DNA from: Streptomyces dioscori
GTDB lineage: Bacteria; Actinomycetota; Actinomycetes; Streptomycetales; Streptomycetaceae
Direction: 5' to 3'
DNA length: 64,000 nucleotides
NCBI RefSeq assembly: GCF_003024195.1
Contig: NZ_KZ679045.1
Coordinates: forward strand, 366,512 to 430,511
The notes beneath the pieces were generated by a model. The model searched no databases. It was not told the origin of the DNA and worked only from the letters and a program-made list of their open reading frames with translations. Numbering within the stretch: the stretch's first letter is position 1; each line of letters opens with the position of its first letter. A program made the position numbers and the translations under genes. Below, one piece after another: positions 8,405 to 17,221 of this stretch.

Positions 8405-9565
8405 GTGCGCATCACCGGAATCAGCACACACGTGGTCGGGACGCCATGGCGCAACCTGACCTATGTCCAGGTGCACACCGACGAGGGCATCACCGGGGTC
8501 GGTGAGACCCGCATGCTGGGCCACACCGACGCGCTGATCGGCTATCTGCGGGAGGCGCAGGCCAATCACATTCTCGGTTCCGACCCCTTCGCCGTCGAGG
8601 ACCTCGTCCGCCGTATGAAGTACGGCGACTACGGGCGCGCCGGCGAGATCGTCATGTCCGGTATCGCCGTGATCGAGATGGCGTGCTGGGACATCAAGGG
8701 CAAGGCCCTGGGCGTGCCCGTGTGGCAGCTGCTCGGCGGCAAGGTCACCGACCGCGTGAAGGCGTACGCGAACGGCTGGTACACCACGGAGCGCACCCCG
8801 GAGGCGTACCACAAGGCGGCCCAGGCGGTCGTCGAGCGCGGGTACAAGGCGCTGAAGATCGACCCGTTCGGGACGGGTCACTTCGAGCTGGACCACGAGC
8901 AGTCGCTGTACTCGGTCTCGCTGATCGAGGCGGTCCGCGACGCGATCGGCCCGGACACCGAGCTGATGCTGGAGATGCACGGCCGCTTCTCGCCGGCCAC
9001 GGCCATCCGGCTCGCCCGTGAGCTCGCGCCCTTCAAGCCCGCGTGGCTGGAGGAGCCGGTGCCGCCGGAGAACCTGAAGGCGCTGGAGAAGGTGGCGGCG
9101 AAGGTCGACATCCCGGTCGCGACCGGTGAGCGTATTCACGATCGCATCGAGTTCCGCGAGCTGTTCGAGAGCCAGGCCGTGGACATCATCCAGCCGGACG
9201 TCGGCCACCTCGGCGGCATCTGGGAGACCCGCAAGCTGGCCGCGACCGCCGAAGCCCACTACGTGCTCGTGGCGCCGCACAACGTCGGCGGGCCGGTCCT
9301 CACCGCCGCCTCCCTCCAGGTCGGTTTCAGCTCCCCGAACTTCAAGATCCTCGAACACTTCAACGACTTCGCGGACGCGGACATCAAGAAGATCGTGAAG
9401 GGCGCCCCGCAGGTCGTCGACGGCTACTTCGAGCTGTCGCACGAGCCGGGTCTGGGCGTCGAGCTGGACACGGACGCGGCGGCGGAGTTCCCGCAGCAGC
9501 AGGCGCGCTTCGACCTGTGGGCGGACGGCTGGGAGCAGCGCAAGCCGAAGGGTGCCGGCAAGTGA
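8405..9565 (+). CDS. Enolase-superfamily sugar-acid dehydratase (mandelate racemase / muconate lactonizing family)
   Basis: A 386-residue enolase-superfamily enzyme, predicted to dehydrate an aldonic acid to a 2-keto-3-deoxy sugar acid. The capping domain covers about 1-115 and the barrel about 125-360. Visible catalytic features are K151-I-D153, metal ligands consistent with E190 (LEMHGRF), E216 (LEEPVPPEN) and E242 (TGERIHD), QPDVGHLGG at 263-271, and H292 in APHNVGG. This pattern is closest to galactonate-dehydratase-type members. The GTG at 8405 has AAGGGG upstream. It opens a sugar cluster and is followed by a zinc dehydrogenase, so it may belong to an oxidative sugar pathway. The exact substrate is not determinable. 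Confidence 0.88.
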   Translation: MRITGISTHVVGTPWRNLTYVQVHTDEGITGVGETRMLGHTDALIGYLREAQANHILGSDPFAVEDLVRRMKYGDYGRAGEIVMSGIAVIEMACWDIKGKALGVPVWQLLGGKVTDRVKAYANGWYTTERTPEAYHKAAQAVVERGYKALKIDPFGTGHFELDHEQSLYSVSLIEAVRDAIGPDTELMLEMHGRFSPATAIRLARELAPFKPAWLEEPVPPENLKALEKVAAKVDIPVATGERIHDRIEFRELFESQAVDIIQPDVGHLGGIWETRKLAATAEAHYVLVAPHNVGGPVLTAASLQVGFSSPNFKILEHFNDFADADIKKIVKGAPQVVDGYFELSHEPGLGVELDTDAAAEFPQQQARFDLWADGWEQRKPKGAGK

Positions 9566-9707
9566 CGCCGCCCGGAGCCGAGTTGTACAGGGGCTTGTGG
9601 CAGGCTGTGCCCAGCCGCCGGTCGCCGCTGTCGTCGCGCCGCGCGGCGGACCGAGGGGCGTACGGCCTCTTCGGGACCCCGAGCCGTCCCACCGCCACGG
9701 AGCCGTC

Positions 9708-10721
9708 ATGAGCGCCGCATCCCAGGCCGTCGTCATCGAGGGGCCGGGCGAGCACCGGCTGGCCCCTCACGAGCCCGAGGCACCCGCATCGGGCGAGGCC
9801 CTGGTACGGGTCCACGCGAGCGGGATCTGCGGCAGCGACCGTGAGGTGTACCAGGGCAACCGCCCCGAGGGCTACGTCCGCTATCCGCTGACCCCGGGCC
9901 ACGAGTGGTCGGGGACGGTCGAGGCGGTCGGCAGCGGGGTGCCCGAGGGTCTCGTGGGCCGCAAGGTGGTGGGCGAGGGCTTCCGCAACTGCCAGGTGTG
10001 CGACCGCTGCCACGAGGGCGAGACAACGTTGTGCACGGCCGGCTACGAGGAGACGGGCTTCACCCAGCCCGGCGCCATGGCCGGCACACTCACGCTGCCC
10101 GCCCGGCTGCTGCACGTCCTGCCGGACGACGCCGACCTGACGGCCGCGGCGCTCCTGGAGCCCGCCGCCTGTATCGCGGCGGCGGCGCTGAAGGCGAACG
10201 CGCGGCCCGGCGAGCGGGTGGCGGTCGTCGGGACGGGCACGCTCGGCATGTTCGCCGTGCAGTTCCTGAAGGCGGGTTCACCCTCGGAGCTGCTGGTGGT
10301 GGGCACCCGCCCGGACCGTGCGGAGCTGTCGCGGAAGTTCGGCGCGAGCGACTTCCGTACCCGGGACCAGGAGCTGCCCGCCGACTTCGACGTGGTGATC
10401 GAGACGGCCGGTTCGGCGACCGCCGCGACCACCGCCGCCTCATTGCTCAGACGCGGCGGCCGGCTGGTGCTCACGGGCATCCCGGCGGCGGGCGCGGAGG
10501 GTCTGGACCCCACGGACCTCGTCGTACGGCAGCTGGAGGTGCACACCGTGTTCGGTGCGCCGCCGGAGGCCTGGGCGCACACGGTACGGGTCTTCGGCGC
10601 GGGTCTCCTCGATCCGCTGCCGCTGGTGACGCATGAACTTCCGTTGGACGAGTTCGCCCACGCCATCGAGCTGGTGGGGTCCGGCGATCCGAAGGTCGGC
10701 AAGGTGCTGCTGCGGCCCTGA
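9708..10721 (+). CDS. Zinc-dependent alcohol/polyol dehydrogenase (MDR family)
   Basis: A medium-chain zinc dehydrogenase of about 337 residues, probably oxidising a sugar or polyol. Catalytic zinc ligands appear in GICGSDREVYQG and GHEWSG. The structural zinc lobe is CQVCDRCHEGETTLC with four cysteines. The Rossmann motif VVGTGTLGMFAVQF starts near residue 178. The ATG at 9708 has GGAG six bases upstream and begins MSAASQAVVIEGPGEH, right for the family; the longer frame lacks support. It lies 142 bases after the dehydratase gene and is followed by a strong hairpin, so the two may form one unit. Sorbitol, galactitol or aldose dehydrogenase activity are all possible. Confidence 0.88.
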   Translation: MSAASQAVVIEGPGEHRLAPHEPEAPASGEALVRVHASGICGSDREVYQGNRPEGYVRYPLTPGHEWSGTVEAVGSGVPEGLVGRKVVGEGFRNCQVCDRCHEGETTLCTAGYEETGFTQPGAMAGTLTLPARLLHVLPDDADLTAAALLEPAACIAAAALKANARPGERVAVVGTGTLGMFAVQFLKAGSPSELLVVGTRPDRAELSRKFGASDFRTRDQELPADFDVVIETAGSATAATTAASLLRRGGRLVLTGIPAAGAEGLDPTDLVVRQLEVHTVFGAPPEAWAHTVRVFGAGLLDPLPLVTHELPLDEFAHAIELVGSGDPKVGKVLLRP

Positions 10722-10750
10722 CCGTGGCACCGGACGCCGGCCCCCGATCC

Positions 10751-10790
10751 GTACGCCGGTGCGGAGACCTGACGCTCCGCACCGGCGTAC
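10751..10790 (+). terminator. Perfect 16-bp hairpin after the dehydrogenase gene
   Basis: Arms 10751-10766 and 10775-10790 are perfectly complementary with an 8-base loop. There is no T-tract, which is common for actinomycete terminators. It separates the dehydrogenase gene from the next gene, which has its own operator. Confidence 0.75.
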
Positions 10791-10801
10791 ATCCACCGAC
10801 A

Positions 10802-10825
10802 CGAACCATGTCCGACATATCGAAC
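10802..10825 (+). promoter_or_regulatory. Tandem CGAAC operator upstream of the 10.86-kb gene
   Basis: CGAAC half-sites at 10802-10806 and 10821-10825 share the 19-bp period seen at 8.3 and 21.5 kb. GTCCG at 10810-10814 forms an N6 inverted pair with the second half-site. They lie about 30-50 bases before the start codon. Confidence 0.5.
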
Positions 10826-10854
10826 GCATACTTTGCCAGAGCTAAGGAAAGCTT

Positions 10855-11823
10855 GTGACCGACGCTTCTCCCAGAGCGGCCCGTCGACCCGGTGAGCAGG
10901 CGCTCGCCGCGCTCGGCCTGGGCGCTCCCGCCCTGTCCCCCGCCGACGCCTCCCCGCACTCCTTCCCGGGGGGCGGCAAGTGGCGTACCGAGATCCCCTC
11001 GTGCGAGGGGCCCGAGGCGCTGGCCGTGGTCCTGAAGGAGTCCTCGCGGCTCGATGTGCCGATCCACCGGATCAGCCAGGGCAGCGGCGTCTGGATGCTG
11101 ACCGACGCCGAGATCACCGAGATGGTCGACGCCACCGCCGAGCGCGACATCGAGCTGTGCCTCTTCACCGGTCCGCGCGGCACCTGGGACATCGGCGGCT
11201 CGACCCGTACGGACTCGCGGGGCGGCGGTACCAGGGCACGTGGTCACGATGCGGTGGCGGGCTGTCTGGAAGACGCCGTACGCGCAACGGAGTTGGGCGT
11301 AAAGTGCCTCCTCGTGGCTGACGAGGGCGTGCTGTGGACTCTGCACAGGGCCCGTGTCGCCGGGATCATCCCGGCCGACACCACGCTCAAGGTCTCGGCG
11401 CTCATCGGTCCGGTCAACCCGGCCGCGTACGCCGTGTACGAGCAGCTCGGCGGGGACTCGATCAACGTGCCCAGCGATCTCACGCTGGACCACCTGACGG
11501 AGATCCGCAGGGTCAGCGCGGCCCCGATGGACATGTACATCGAGGCCCCCGACGATCTCGGCGGCTACGTGCGCATGTACGAGGTCGCCGAGCTGATCCG
11601 GCGCGGCGCACCGCTGTACCTGAAGTTCGGCCTGTCCAAGGCTCCCGGGATCTACCCGTACGGCCACCACATGAGGGAGCTGACGCTGTCCACGGCACGG
11701 GAGAGGGTGCGGCGCGGCCGGCTGGCCCTGGACCTGCTGGCGCGGCACGGGGCGGACGGCGACATGGCGCCGCTCGGCTCGCGGCTGCCGGGGACACTCC
11801 AACGTTTTGACATTCCCTCATAA
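10855..11823 (+). CDS. Conserved protein of unknown function, barrel-like, perhaps U32-peptidase-like
   Basis: A 322-residue protein that I cannot name firmly. The GTG at 10855 has AAGGAAAG upstream. Segments such as ELCLFTGPRGTWDIGG, GVKCLLVADEGVLWTL, DSINVPSDLTLDHL, MDMYIEAPDDLGGYVR and APLYLKFGLSKAPGIYPYG are highly patterned and look like the strands and loops of a TIM-type barrel. The style resembles proteins labelled U32-peptidase-like that sit beside sugar ABC transporters. It ends 136 bases before a ChvE-type binding-protein gene. It has the regulon half-sites upstream, so a role in metabolism of the transported sugar is the best inference. Confidence 0.7.
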   Translation: MTDASPRAARRPGEQALAALGLGAPALSPADASPHSFPGGGKWRTEIPSCEGPEALAVVLKESSRLDVPIHRISQGSGVWMLTDAEITEMVDATAERDIELCLFTGPRGTWDIGGSTRTDSRGGGTRARGHDAVAGCLEDAVRATELGVKCLLVADEGVLWTLHRARVAGIIPADTTLKVSALIGPVNPAAYAVYEQLGGDSINVPSDLTLDHLTEIRRVSAAPMDMYIEAPDDLGGYVRMYEVAELIRRGAPLYLKFGLSKAPGIYPYGHHMRELTLSTARERVRRGRLALDLLARHGADGDMAPLGSRLPGTLQRFDIPS

Positions 11824-11959
11824 CGTTCCGACTACACCCCCTTCACAAAAGACGACGCGGCCGAACACAATCCCACACACCTCCTCTCGGTCGTTCCTCG
11901 CACCACCACCTTCAAGAACTGAACACCGAGCCTCCGTCAGAGCATCAAGGAAGATGATC

Positions 11960-13072
11960 ATGCGCAATCGCAAGGCAGCCCTCTCCGCCATAGCCGCGGC
12001 AGCCTCCCTCGCCCTCACCCTGTCCGCCTGCGGGCAGGACAGTGACGGCGGCAGTGAGAGCGACAAGGGAGACGCGAAGGGGGGCACCGTCGGCATCGCC
12101 ATGCCGACCAAGTCCTCCGAGCGCTGGATCGCCGACGGCGCCAACGTGGAGAAGAACCTGAAGGCGGCCGGCTACAAGACCAAGCTGGCCTACGGCGAGG
12201 ACGACCCGGACACCCAGGTCTCGCAGATCGAGAACATGATCACGCAGGGTGTCTCCGCGCTGATCATCGCGGCGATCGACAACAAGTCGCTCGACAACGT
12301 TCTGCAGCAGGCCAAGGAAGCCGACATCCCGGTCATCTCCTACGACCGCCTGATCCTCAACTCGCCGAACGTCGACTACTACGCGTCGTTCGACAACGAG
12401 AAGGTCGGCGAGCTCCAGGGCGGCTACATCGTCGAGAAGCTCGGTCTCAAGGACGGCTCCAAGAAGGGCCCGTTCAACGTCGAGCTCTTCGCCGGCTCGA
12501 ACGACGACAACAACACCCAGTACTTCTTCAAGGGCGCCATGAACGCCCTGCAGCCGTACATCGACAAGAAGCAGATCGTCGTCAAGTCCGGCCAGACCAA
12601 GCTCAACCAGGTCACCACCCTGCGCTGGGACGGCGGCACCGCCCAGAAGCGCATGGACGACCTGCTCACCTCGGCGTACAAGAGCGCCAAGGTCGACGCC
12701 GTGCTCTCGCCCTACGACGGCATCTCCATCGGCATCCTGTCCGCGCTCAAGTCGGACGACTACGGCAGCAAGAGCAAGCCGCTGCCGATCGTCACGGGCC
12801 AGGACGCCGAGGTCGCCTCGGTGAAGTCGATCATCGCGGACCAGCAGACGCAGACCGTCTACAAGGACACCCGCAAGCTCGCCGAGGTCGCCGCCAACAT
12901 GGTCGACTCCGTGCTGAAGGACAAGAAGCCCGAGACGAACGACACGAAGACGTACGACAACGGCGCCAAGGTCATCCCCGCCTACCTGCTGGACCCGGTC
13001 AACGTCGACAAGTCCAACTACAAGGAAGTTGTCGTCGACTCGGGCTACATCAAGGAAAGCGACCTCAAGTAA
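11960..13072 (+). CDS. chvE: ABC transporter sugar-binding lipoprotein, ChvE-like
   Basis: The extracytoplasmic binding component of a monosaccharide ABC importer, periplasmic-binding-protein-like type I. The ATG at 11960 has AAGGAAG six bases upstream and gives MRNRKAALSAIAAAASLALT followed by a lipobox LSAC, so the mature protein is lipidated. The 370-residue product keeps typical ligand-pocket patterns (ERWIADGANVEKNLKAAGY, QIENMITQGVSALIIAAIDN, VISYDRLI, PIVTGQDAEVAS). It heads chvE-gguA-gguB. Members bind galactose, arabinose, xylose or glucose; the choice is not visible here. Confidence 0.92.
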   Translation: MRNRKAALSAIAAAASLALTLSACGQDSDGGSESDKGDAKGGTVGIAMPTKSSERWIADGANVEKNLKAAGYKTKLAYGEDDPDTQVSQIENMITQGVSALIIAAIDNKSLDNVLQQAKEADIPVISYDRLILNSPNVDYYASFDNEKVGELQGGYIVEKLGLKDGSKKGPFNVELFAGSNDDNNTQYFFKGAMNALQPYIDKKQIVVKSGQTKLNQVTTLRWDGGTAQKRMDDLLTSAYKSAKVDAVLSPYDGISIGILSALKSDDYGSKSKPLPIVTGQDAEVASVKSIIADQQTQTVYKDTRKLAEVAANMVDSVLKDKKPETNDTKTYDNGAKVIPAYLLDPVNVDKSNYKEVVVDSGYIKESDLK

Positions 13073-13107
13073 CAACCGCCGTTTTCTAAGGATTGGAAGG
13101 CACGACC

Positions 13108-14649
13108 ATGGCGGGACCCGTCCTGGAAATGCGCTCGATCGTCAAGACCTTTCCCGGCGTCAAGGCGCTGTCGGACGTCTCTCTGAGCGTCCGGCCGGGC
13201 GAGGTCCACGCCATCTGCGGGGAGAACGGCGCCGGGAAGTCGACCCTCATGAAGGTCCTCTCCGGCGTCCACCCGCACGGGACGTACGAGGGCGACATCC
13301 TCTTCGAGGGTGAGCCCTGCACGTTCAAGGACATCAGGGCGAGCGAGCAGCACGGCATCGTGATCATCCACCAGGAGCTTGCCCTGGTGCCCTACCTCTC
13401 CATCGCGGAGAACATCTTCCTCGGCAACGAGCACGCCACGCGCGGGTTCATCAGCTGGACCGAGACGCTGAAGCACGCGACCGAGCTGCTGCGGCGGGTC
13501 GGGCTCGACGAGCACCCCGACACCCGTGTCGCCGACATCGGTGTGGGCAAGCAGCAGCTCGTCGAGATCGCGAAGGCGCTGTCGAAGAAGGTGAAGCTGC
13601 TGATCCTCGACGAGCCGACGGCGGCTCTGAACGACGAGGACAGCGGCAAGCTGCTGGACCTGATCCTCGGTCTCAAGGACCAGGGCATCACCTCGATCAT
13701 CATCTCGCACAAGCTCAACGAGATCTCGACGGTCGCCGACTCGGTGACCATCCTGCGCGACGGGCGGTCCATCGAGACCCTCGACGTGAAGGCCGCGGAG
13801 ACCACCGAGGACCGGATCATCAGCGGCATGGTCGGCCGCGACCTCGACCACCGCTTCCCGGAGCGCACCCCGCACGACACCGAGGTGGGCGCGGCTCCCG
13901 CCCTGGAGATCCGCAACTGGACCGTGCACCACCCGATCGACCAGCAGCGCAAGGTGGTCGACGACGTGTCGATCCAGGTGCGCCGCGGGGAGATCGTCGG
14001 TATCGCCGGGCTCATGGGCGCCGGGCGCACGGAGCTGGCGATGAGCGTCTTCGGGCGCACCTACGGCCGGTACGCGGGCGGCACCGTCCTCAAGGACGGC
14101 AAGGAGATCCGTACGAAGACCGTGTCCGACGCGGTCAAGAACGGCATCGCGTACGTGACCGAGGACCGCAAGCACTACGGCCTCAACCTCATCGACACCA
14201 TCAACCGGAACATCACGCTCAGCGCGCTGGGCAAGGTCGCCAAGGGCGGTGTCGTCGACGAGCACCAGGAGCGACAGGTCTCCGAGGGCTTCCGCAAGTC
14301 GATGAACATCAAGGCGCCGACCGTCTTCGAGCCGGTGGGCAAGCTGTCGGGCGGCAACCAGCAGAAGGTCGTCCTCAGCAAGTGGATCTTCGCGGGGCCC
14401 GATGTGCTGATCCTCGACGAGCCGACCCGCGGTATCGACGTGGGCGCCAAGTTCGAGATCTACACGGTCATCGACAAACTGGCCGCCGAGGGCAAGGCGG
14501 TCGTCTTCATCTCCTCCGAGCTGCCCGAACTGCTCGGAATGTGCGACCGCATCTACACCATGTCCGCCGGGCGGCTGACCGGTGAGGTCCAGCGGGCCGA
14601 GGCCACGCAGGAAGTGCTGATGCGCCAGATGACGAAGGACAAGAGGTAA
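13108..14649 (+). CDS. gguA: Sugar ABC transporter ATP-binding protein, GguA/MmsA-like (two ATPase domains)
   Basis: The energy-coupling subunit of the monosaccharide importer, 513 residues with two fused ABC domains. The N-terminal half has an intact Walker A (GENGAGKST) and a Walker B region LLILDEPTAAL. The C-terminal half has the degenerate Walker A GLMGAGRTE usual in this family, with signature LSGGNQQKVV and LILDEPTRGIDV. The ATG at 13108 has GGAAGG seven bases upstream; the upstream in-frame start lacks it. It begins 35 bases after the binding-protein gene and ends 5 bases before the permease start, so the three genes form one operon. Confidence 0.95.
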   Translation: MAGPVLEMRSIVKTFPGVKALSDVSLSVRPGEVHAICGENGAGKSTLMKVLSGVHPHGTYEGDILFEGEPCTFKDIRASEQHGIVIIHQELALVPYLSIAENIFLGNEHATRGFISWTETLKHATELLRRVGLDEHPDTRVADIGVGKQQLVEIAKALSKKVKLLILDEPTAALNDEDSGKLLDLILGLKDQGITSIIISHKLNEISTVADSVTILRDGRSIETLDVKAAETTEDRIISGMVGRDLDHRFPERTPHDTEVGAAPALEIRNWTVHHPIDQQRKVVDDVSIQVRRGEIVGIAGLMGAGRTELAMSVFGRTYGRYAGGTVLKDGKEIRTKTVSDAVKNGIAYVTEDRKHYGLNLIDTINRNITLSALGKVAKGGVVDEHQERQVSEGFRKSMNIKAPTVFEPVGKLSGGNQQKVVLSKWIFAGPDVLILDEPTRGIDVGAKFEIYTVIDKLAAEGKAVVFISSELPELLGMCDRIYTMSAGRLTGEVQRAEATQEVLMRQMTKDKR

Positions 14650-14654
14650 GACCG

Positions 14655-15902
14655 ATGAGCACGAATGTGACCGCCAAGTCCCCCGCGCCGGCACCCGCCG
14701 GCAAGGGCGGCTCGACAGGCGGCGGCGACGGCCTGCTGCAGCTGATGGTGGACGGCATGCGCCGCAACATGCGGCAGTACGGCATGCTGATCGCGCTGGG
14801 CCTGATCGTGGTGCTGTTCGCGGTGTGGACCGACGGCGACCTGCTCCTGCCGCGCAACGTCTCCAACCTGGTGCTGCAGAACAGCTACATCCTGATCCTC
14901 GCGATCGGCATGATGCTCGTCATCATCGCGGGCCACATCGACCTGTCGGTCGGCTCGCTCACCGCCTTCGTGGGCGCGGTGGCGGCCGTCCTGATGGTCA
15001 AGCACGACCTCGACTGGCCGATCGCCGTGGTGCTGTGCCTGCTCCTGGGCGCCGCCGCGGGAGCCGCGCAAGGCTTCTTCATCGCGTATCTGGGCATACC
15101 ATCCTTCATCGTGACCCTCGCGGGCATGCTGACCTTCCGCGGTCTCACCGAGATCTTCCTGGAGGGCCAGACGCTCGGCCCGTTCCCCGAGGGTCTGCAG
15201 AAGGTCTCCAACGGCTTCCTCCCCGAGGTCGGCCCGGACACCAACTACCACAACCTCACGCTGCTGCTCGGCTTCGCCGTGATCGCGTTCATCGTGCTGC
15301 AGGAGTTCCGTGACCGCAGGCGGCAGCAGGAGTTCGCGCTCGACGTGCCGCCCTTCAAGCTGTTCCTGCTGAAGATCGTGGCGCTGGCCGCCGCGGTGCT
15401 CACGGTCACGATGATGCTCGCCAGCTACAAGGGCGCCCCGGTCGTGCTGCTCATCCTCGGCGTCCTCGTCGTCGGCTTCGGCTACGTGATGCGCAACGCC
15501 GTCATCGGCCGCCACATCTACGCCATCGGCGGCAACCTGCCCGCGGCGAAGCTGTCCGGTGTGCGGGACAAGAAGGTCACCTTCCTGGTCTTCCTCAACA
15601 TGGGCATGCTCGCGGCGCTGGCCGGTCTGGTCTTCGCGGCCCGCTTCAACGCGGCCTCGCCCAAGGCCGGTGTGAACTTCGAACTGGAGGCGATCGCCGC
15701 CTCGTTCATCGGCGGCGCGTCGATGAGCGGCGGCGTGGGCACGGTCCTCGGCGCGATCATCGGTGGTGTCGTCCTCGGTGTGCTCAACAACGGCATGAAC
15801 CTCGTCGGCGTCGGCAGCGACTGGCAGCAGGTCATCAAGGGCCTGGTGCTGCTCCTGGCGGTCGGCTTCGACGTCTGGAACAAGCGCAAGGTCGGTTCGT
15901 AA
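14655..15902 (+). CDS. gguB: Sugar ABC transporter permease, GguB/MmsB-like
   Basis: A BPD_transp_2-type integral membrane permease of 415 residues with about ten predicted transmembrane helices. A Gly/Ser-rich cytoplasmic N-terminus precedes the first helix, YGMLIALGLIVVLFAVW. Motifs typical of the family are AIGMMLVIIAGHIDLSVGSL and FIGGASMSGGVGTVLGAIIG. It follows the ATPase gene after 5 bases. A strong intrinsic terminator follows directly, so this is the last gene of the transport operon. Confidence 0.94.
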   Translation: MSTNVTAKSPAPAPAGKGGSTGGGDGLLQLMVDGMRRNMRQYGMLIALGLIVVLFAVWTDGDLLLPRNVSNLVLQNSYILILAIGMMLVIIAGHIDLSVGSLTAFVGAVAAVLMVKHDLDWPIAVVLCLLLGAAAGAAQGFFIAYLGIPSFIVTLAGMLTFRGLTEIFLEGQTLGPFPEGLQKVSNGFLPEVGPDTNYHNLTLLLGFAVIAFIVLQEFRDRRRQQEFALDVPPFKLFLLKIVALAAAVLTVTMMLASYKGAPVVLLILGVLVVGFGYVMRNAVIGRHIYAIGGNLPAAKLSGVRDKKVTFLVFLNMGMLAALAGLVFAARFNAASPKAGVNFELEAIAASFIGGASMSGGVGTVLGAIIGGVVLGVLNNGMNLVGVGSDWQQVIKGLVLLLAVGFDVWNKRKVGS

Positions 15903-15910
15903 CGTGCAGG

Positions 15911-15949
15911 TGGGGCCCCGTGGACGTACGGTCCACGGGGCCCCATTTT
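15911..15949 (+). terminator. Strong intrinsic terminator of the chvE-gguAB operon
   Basis: Arms 15911-15925 and 15931-15945 form a perfect 15-bp stem with a 5-base loop, followed directly by TTTT. It covers the only upstream alternative start (TTG) of the epimerase gene, so that start is unlikely. Confidence 0.92.
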
Positions 15950-15998
15950 GCTTTGTGCGCGTCAGGAACCACTTGACGTCTCGGGAAGACAGGAACCG

Positions 15999-17069
15999 GT
16001 GAAAGAACTGGTGAACGAACTGGTGAAGGAACTCTTCGGCGAACTCGCCGACGGCACGAAGGTCCACCGCTGGTCGCTGGAGAACGGCGGCACCCGGCTG
16101 AAGGTCCTGTCGTACGGCGGCATCGTCCAGTCCCTGGAACTTCCCGACGGGCGCGGCGGACACACCAACGTCTCGCTCGGCTTCGACACCGTCGAGGCGT
16201 ACGAGACGTCCAGCCCGTACTTCGGCGCGATCATCGGCCGGTACGGCAACCGCATCGCCAAGGGCAGGTTCGCCCTCGACGGCGAGGATCACGTCCTGCC
16301 CGTCAACGACGGCGGCCACAACCTGCACGGCGGGCCCGAGGGCTTCGACCGGCGGATCTGGGACGTGGAGGAGTACGCGTCCGGCTCCGACGTGGGCCTG
16401 ATCCTGCGGCGCACCAGCCCCGACGGCGAGATGGGCTACCCCGGCACGCTCACGGTGCAGGTGACCTACACCCTCACCGCGCGGGGCGACTGGCGCGTCG
16501 ACTACGAGGCGACCACCGACCGGGCCACGGTCGTGAACCTCACCAACCACGTGTACTGGAACCTGGCCGGCGAGGACGGCGGCTCGGTCCACGACCATGT
16601 GCTGCTGGTCGCCGCGTCCCGCTACACCCCGGTCGACGCGGGACTCGTCCCCACCGGCGAGCTGGCCGGGGTCGCGGGCACACCCTTCGACTTCCGTACG
16701 CCGAAGACGCTCGGGGCGGATCTGCGGCGGAACGACCCACAACTGCTGTACGCCAAGGGCATCGACCACAACATGGTCCTGGACAAGGGGCTCACCGAAC
16801 GGCCCGAGCACATCGCGCACCTGCGGGAGCCGGTCTCCGGCCGCACGCTGAAGATCGCGACGACCGAGCCCGGAGTGCAGCTCTACACCGGGAACTTCCT
16901 GGACGGCAGCCTCGTCGGGACCGGCGGCCGGGCCTACCGGCAGGGCGACGCGGTGTGCCTGGAGACCCAGCACTTCCCCGACTCGCCGAACCGCCCGGAG
17001 TTCCCGTCGACCGTGCTCAGGCCGGGCGCGACGTACCGTTCGACGACGGTCCATTCGTTCAACAATTAA
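15999..17069 (+). CDS. galM: Aldose 1-epimerase (galactose mutarotase)
   Basis: Interconverts the alpha and beta anomers of aldoses such as galactose or arabinose in the cytoplasm. Family motifs are GAIIGRYGNRIAKGRF, the catalytic His region DGGHNLHGGPEGFD, LTNHVYWNLAG, and the catalytic Glu near TTEPGVQLYTGNFLDG. The start is uncertain: three in-frame GTGs (15999, 16011, 16023) lie in a repeated VKELVNELVKEL stretch. I use 15999 because GGGAAG lies upstream and the TTG further up is inside the terminator stem. About 356 residues. It is probably transcribed separately from the transport operon. Confidence 0.9.
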   Translation: MKELVNELVKELFGELADGTKVHRWSLENGGTRLKVLSYGGIVQSLELPDGRGGHTNVSLGFDTVEAYETSSPYFGAIIGRYGNRIAKGRFALDGEDHVLPVNDGGHNLHGGPEGFDRRIWDVEEYASGSDVGLILRRTSPDGEMGYPGTLTVQVTYTLTARGDWRVDYEATTDRATVVNLTNHVYWNLAGEDGGSVHDHVLLVAASRYTPVDAGLVPTGELAGVAGTPFDFRTPKTLGADLRRNDPQLLYAKGIDHNMVLDKGLTERPEHIAHLREPVSGRTLKIATTEPGVQLYTGNFLDGSLVGTGGRAYRQGDAVCLETQHFPDSPNRPEFPSTVLRPGATYRSTTVHSFNN

Positions 17070-17088
17070 CCACCCTTCACAGGTGGTT
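17068..17088 (+). terminator. Small hairpin at the epimerase stop codon
   Basis: Arms AACCACC (17068-17074) and GGTGGTT (17082-17088) form a 7-bp stem overlapping the TAA. No T-run follows, so this is a weak candidate. The rest of the gap to 17221 holds imperfect inverted and direct CGGGCCGCC repeats. Confidence 0.45.
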
Positions 17089-17221
17089 CACAACTTCCAC
17101 ATCGATTCACAGTCGTTGAACAGGGACACACAGGCGCACGTACTTAGAGGCGGCCCGGGTATCCCCGCTCGGGCCGCCGCCCGCGTACCCGCTCGGGCCG
17201 CCCCTCAAGGACGGAGGGTCC

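Noticed and set aside
14553..17054. An 833-codon minus-strand frame over gguB and galM
   Set aside because: Antisense shadow; it crosses a strong terminator and has no recognisable motif.
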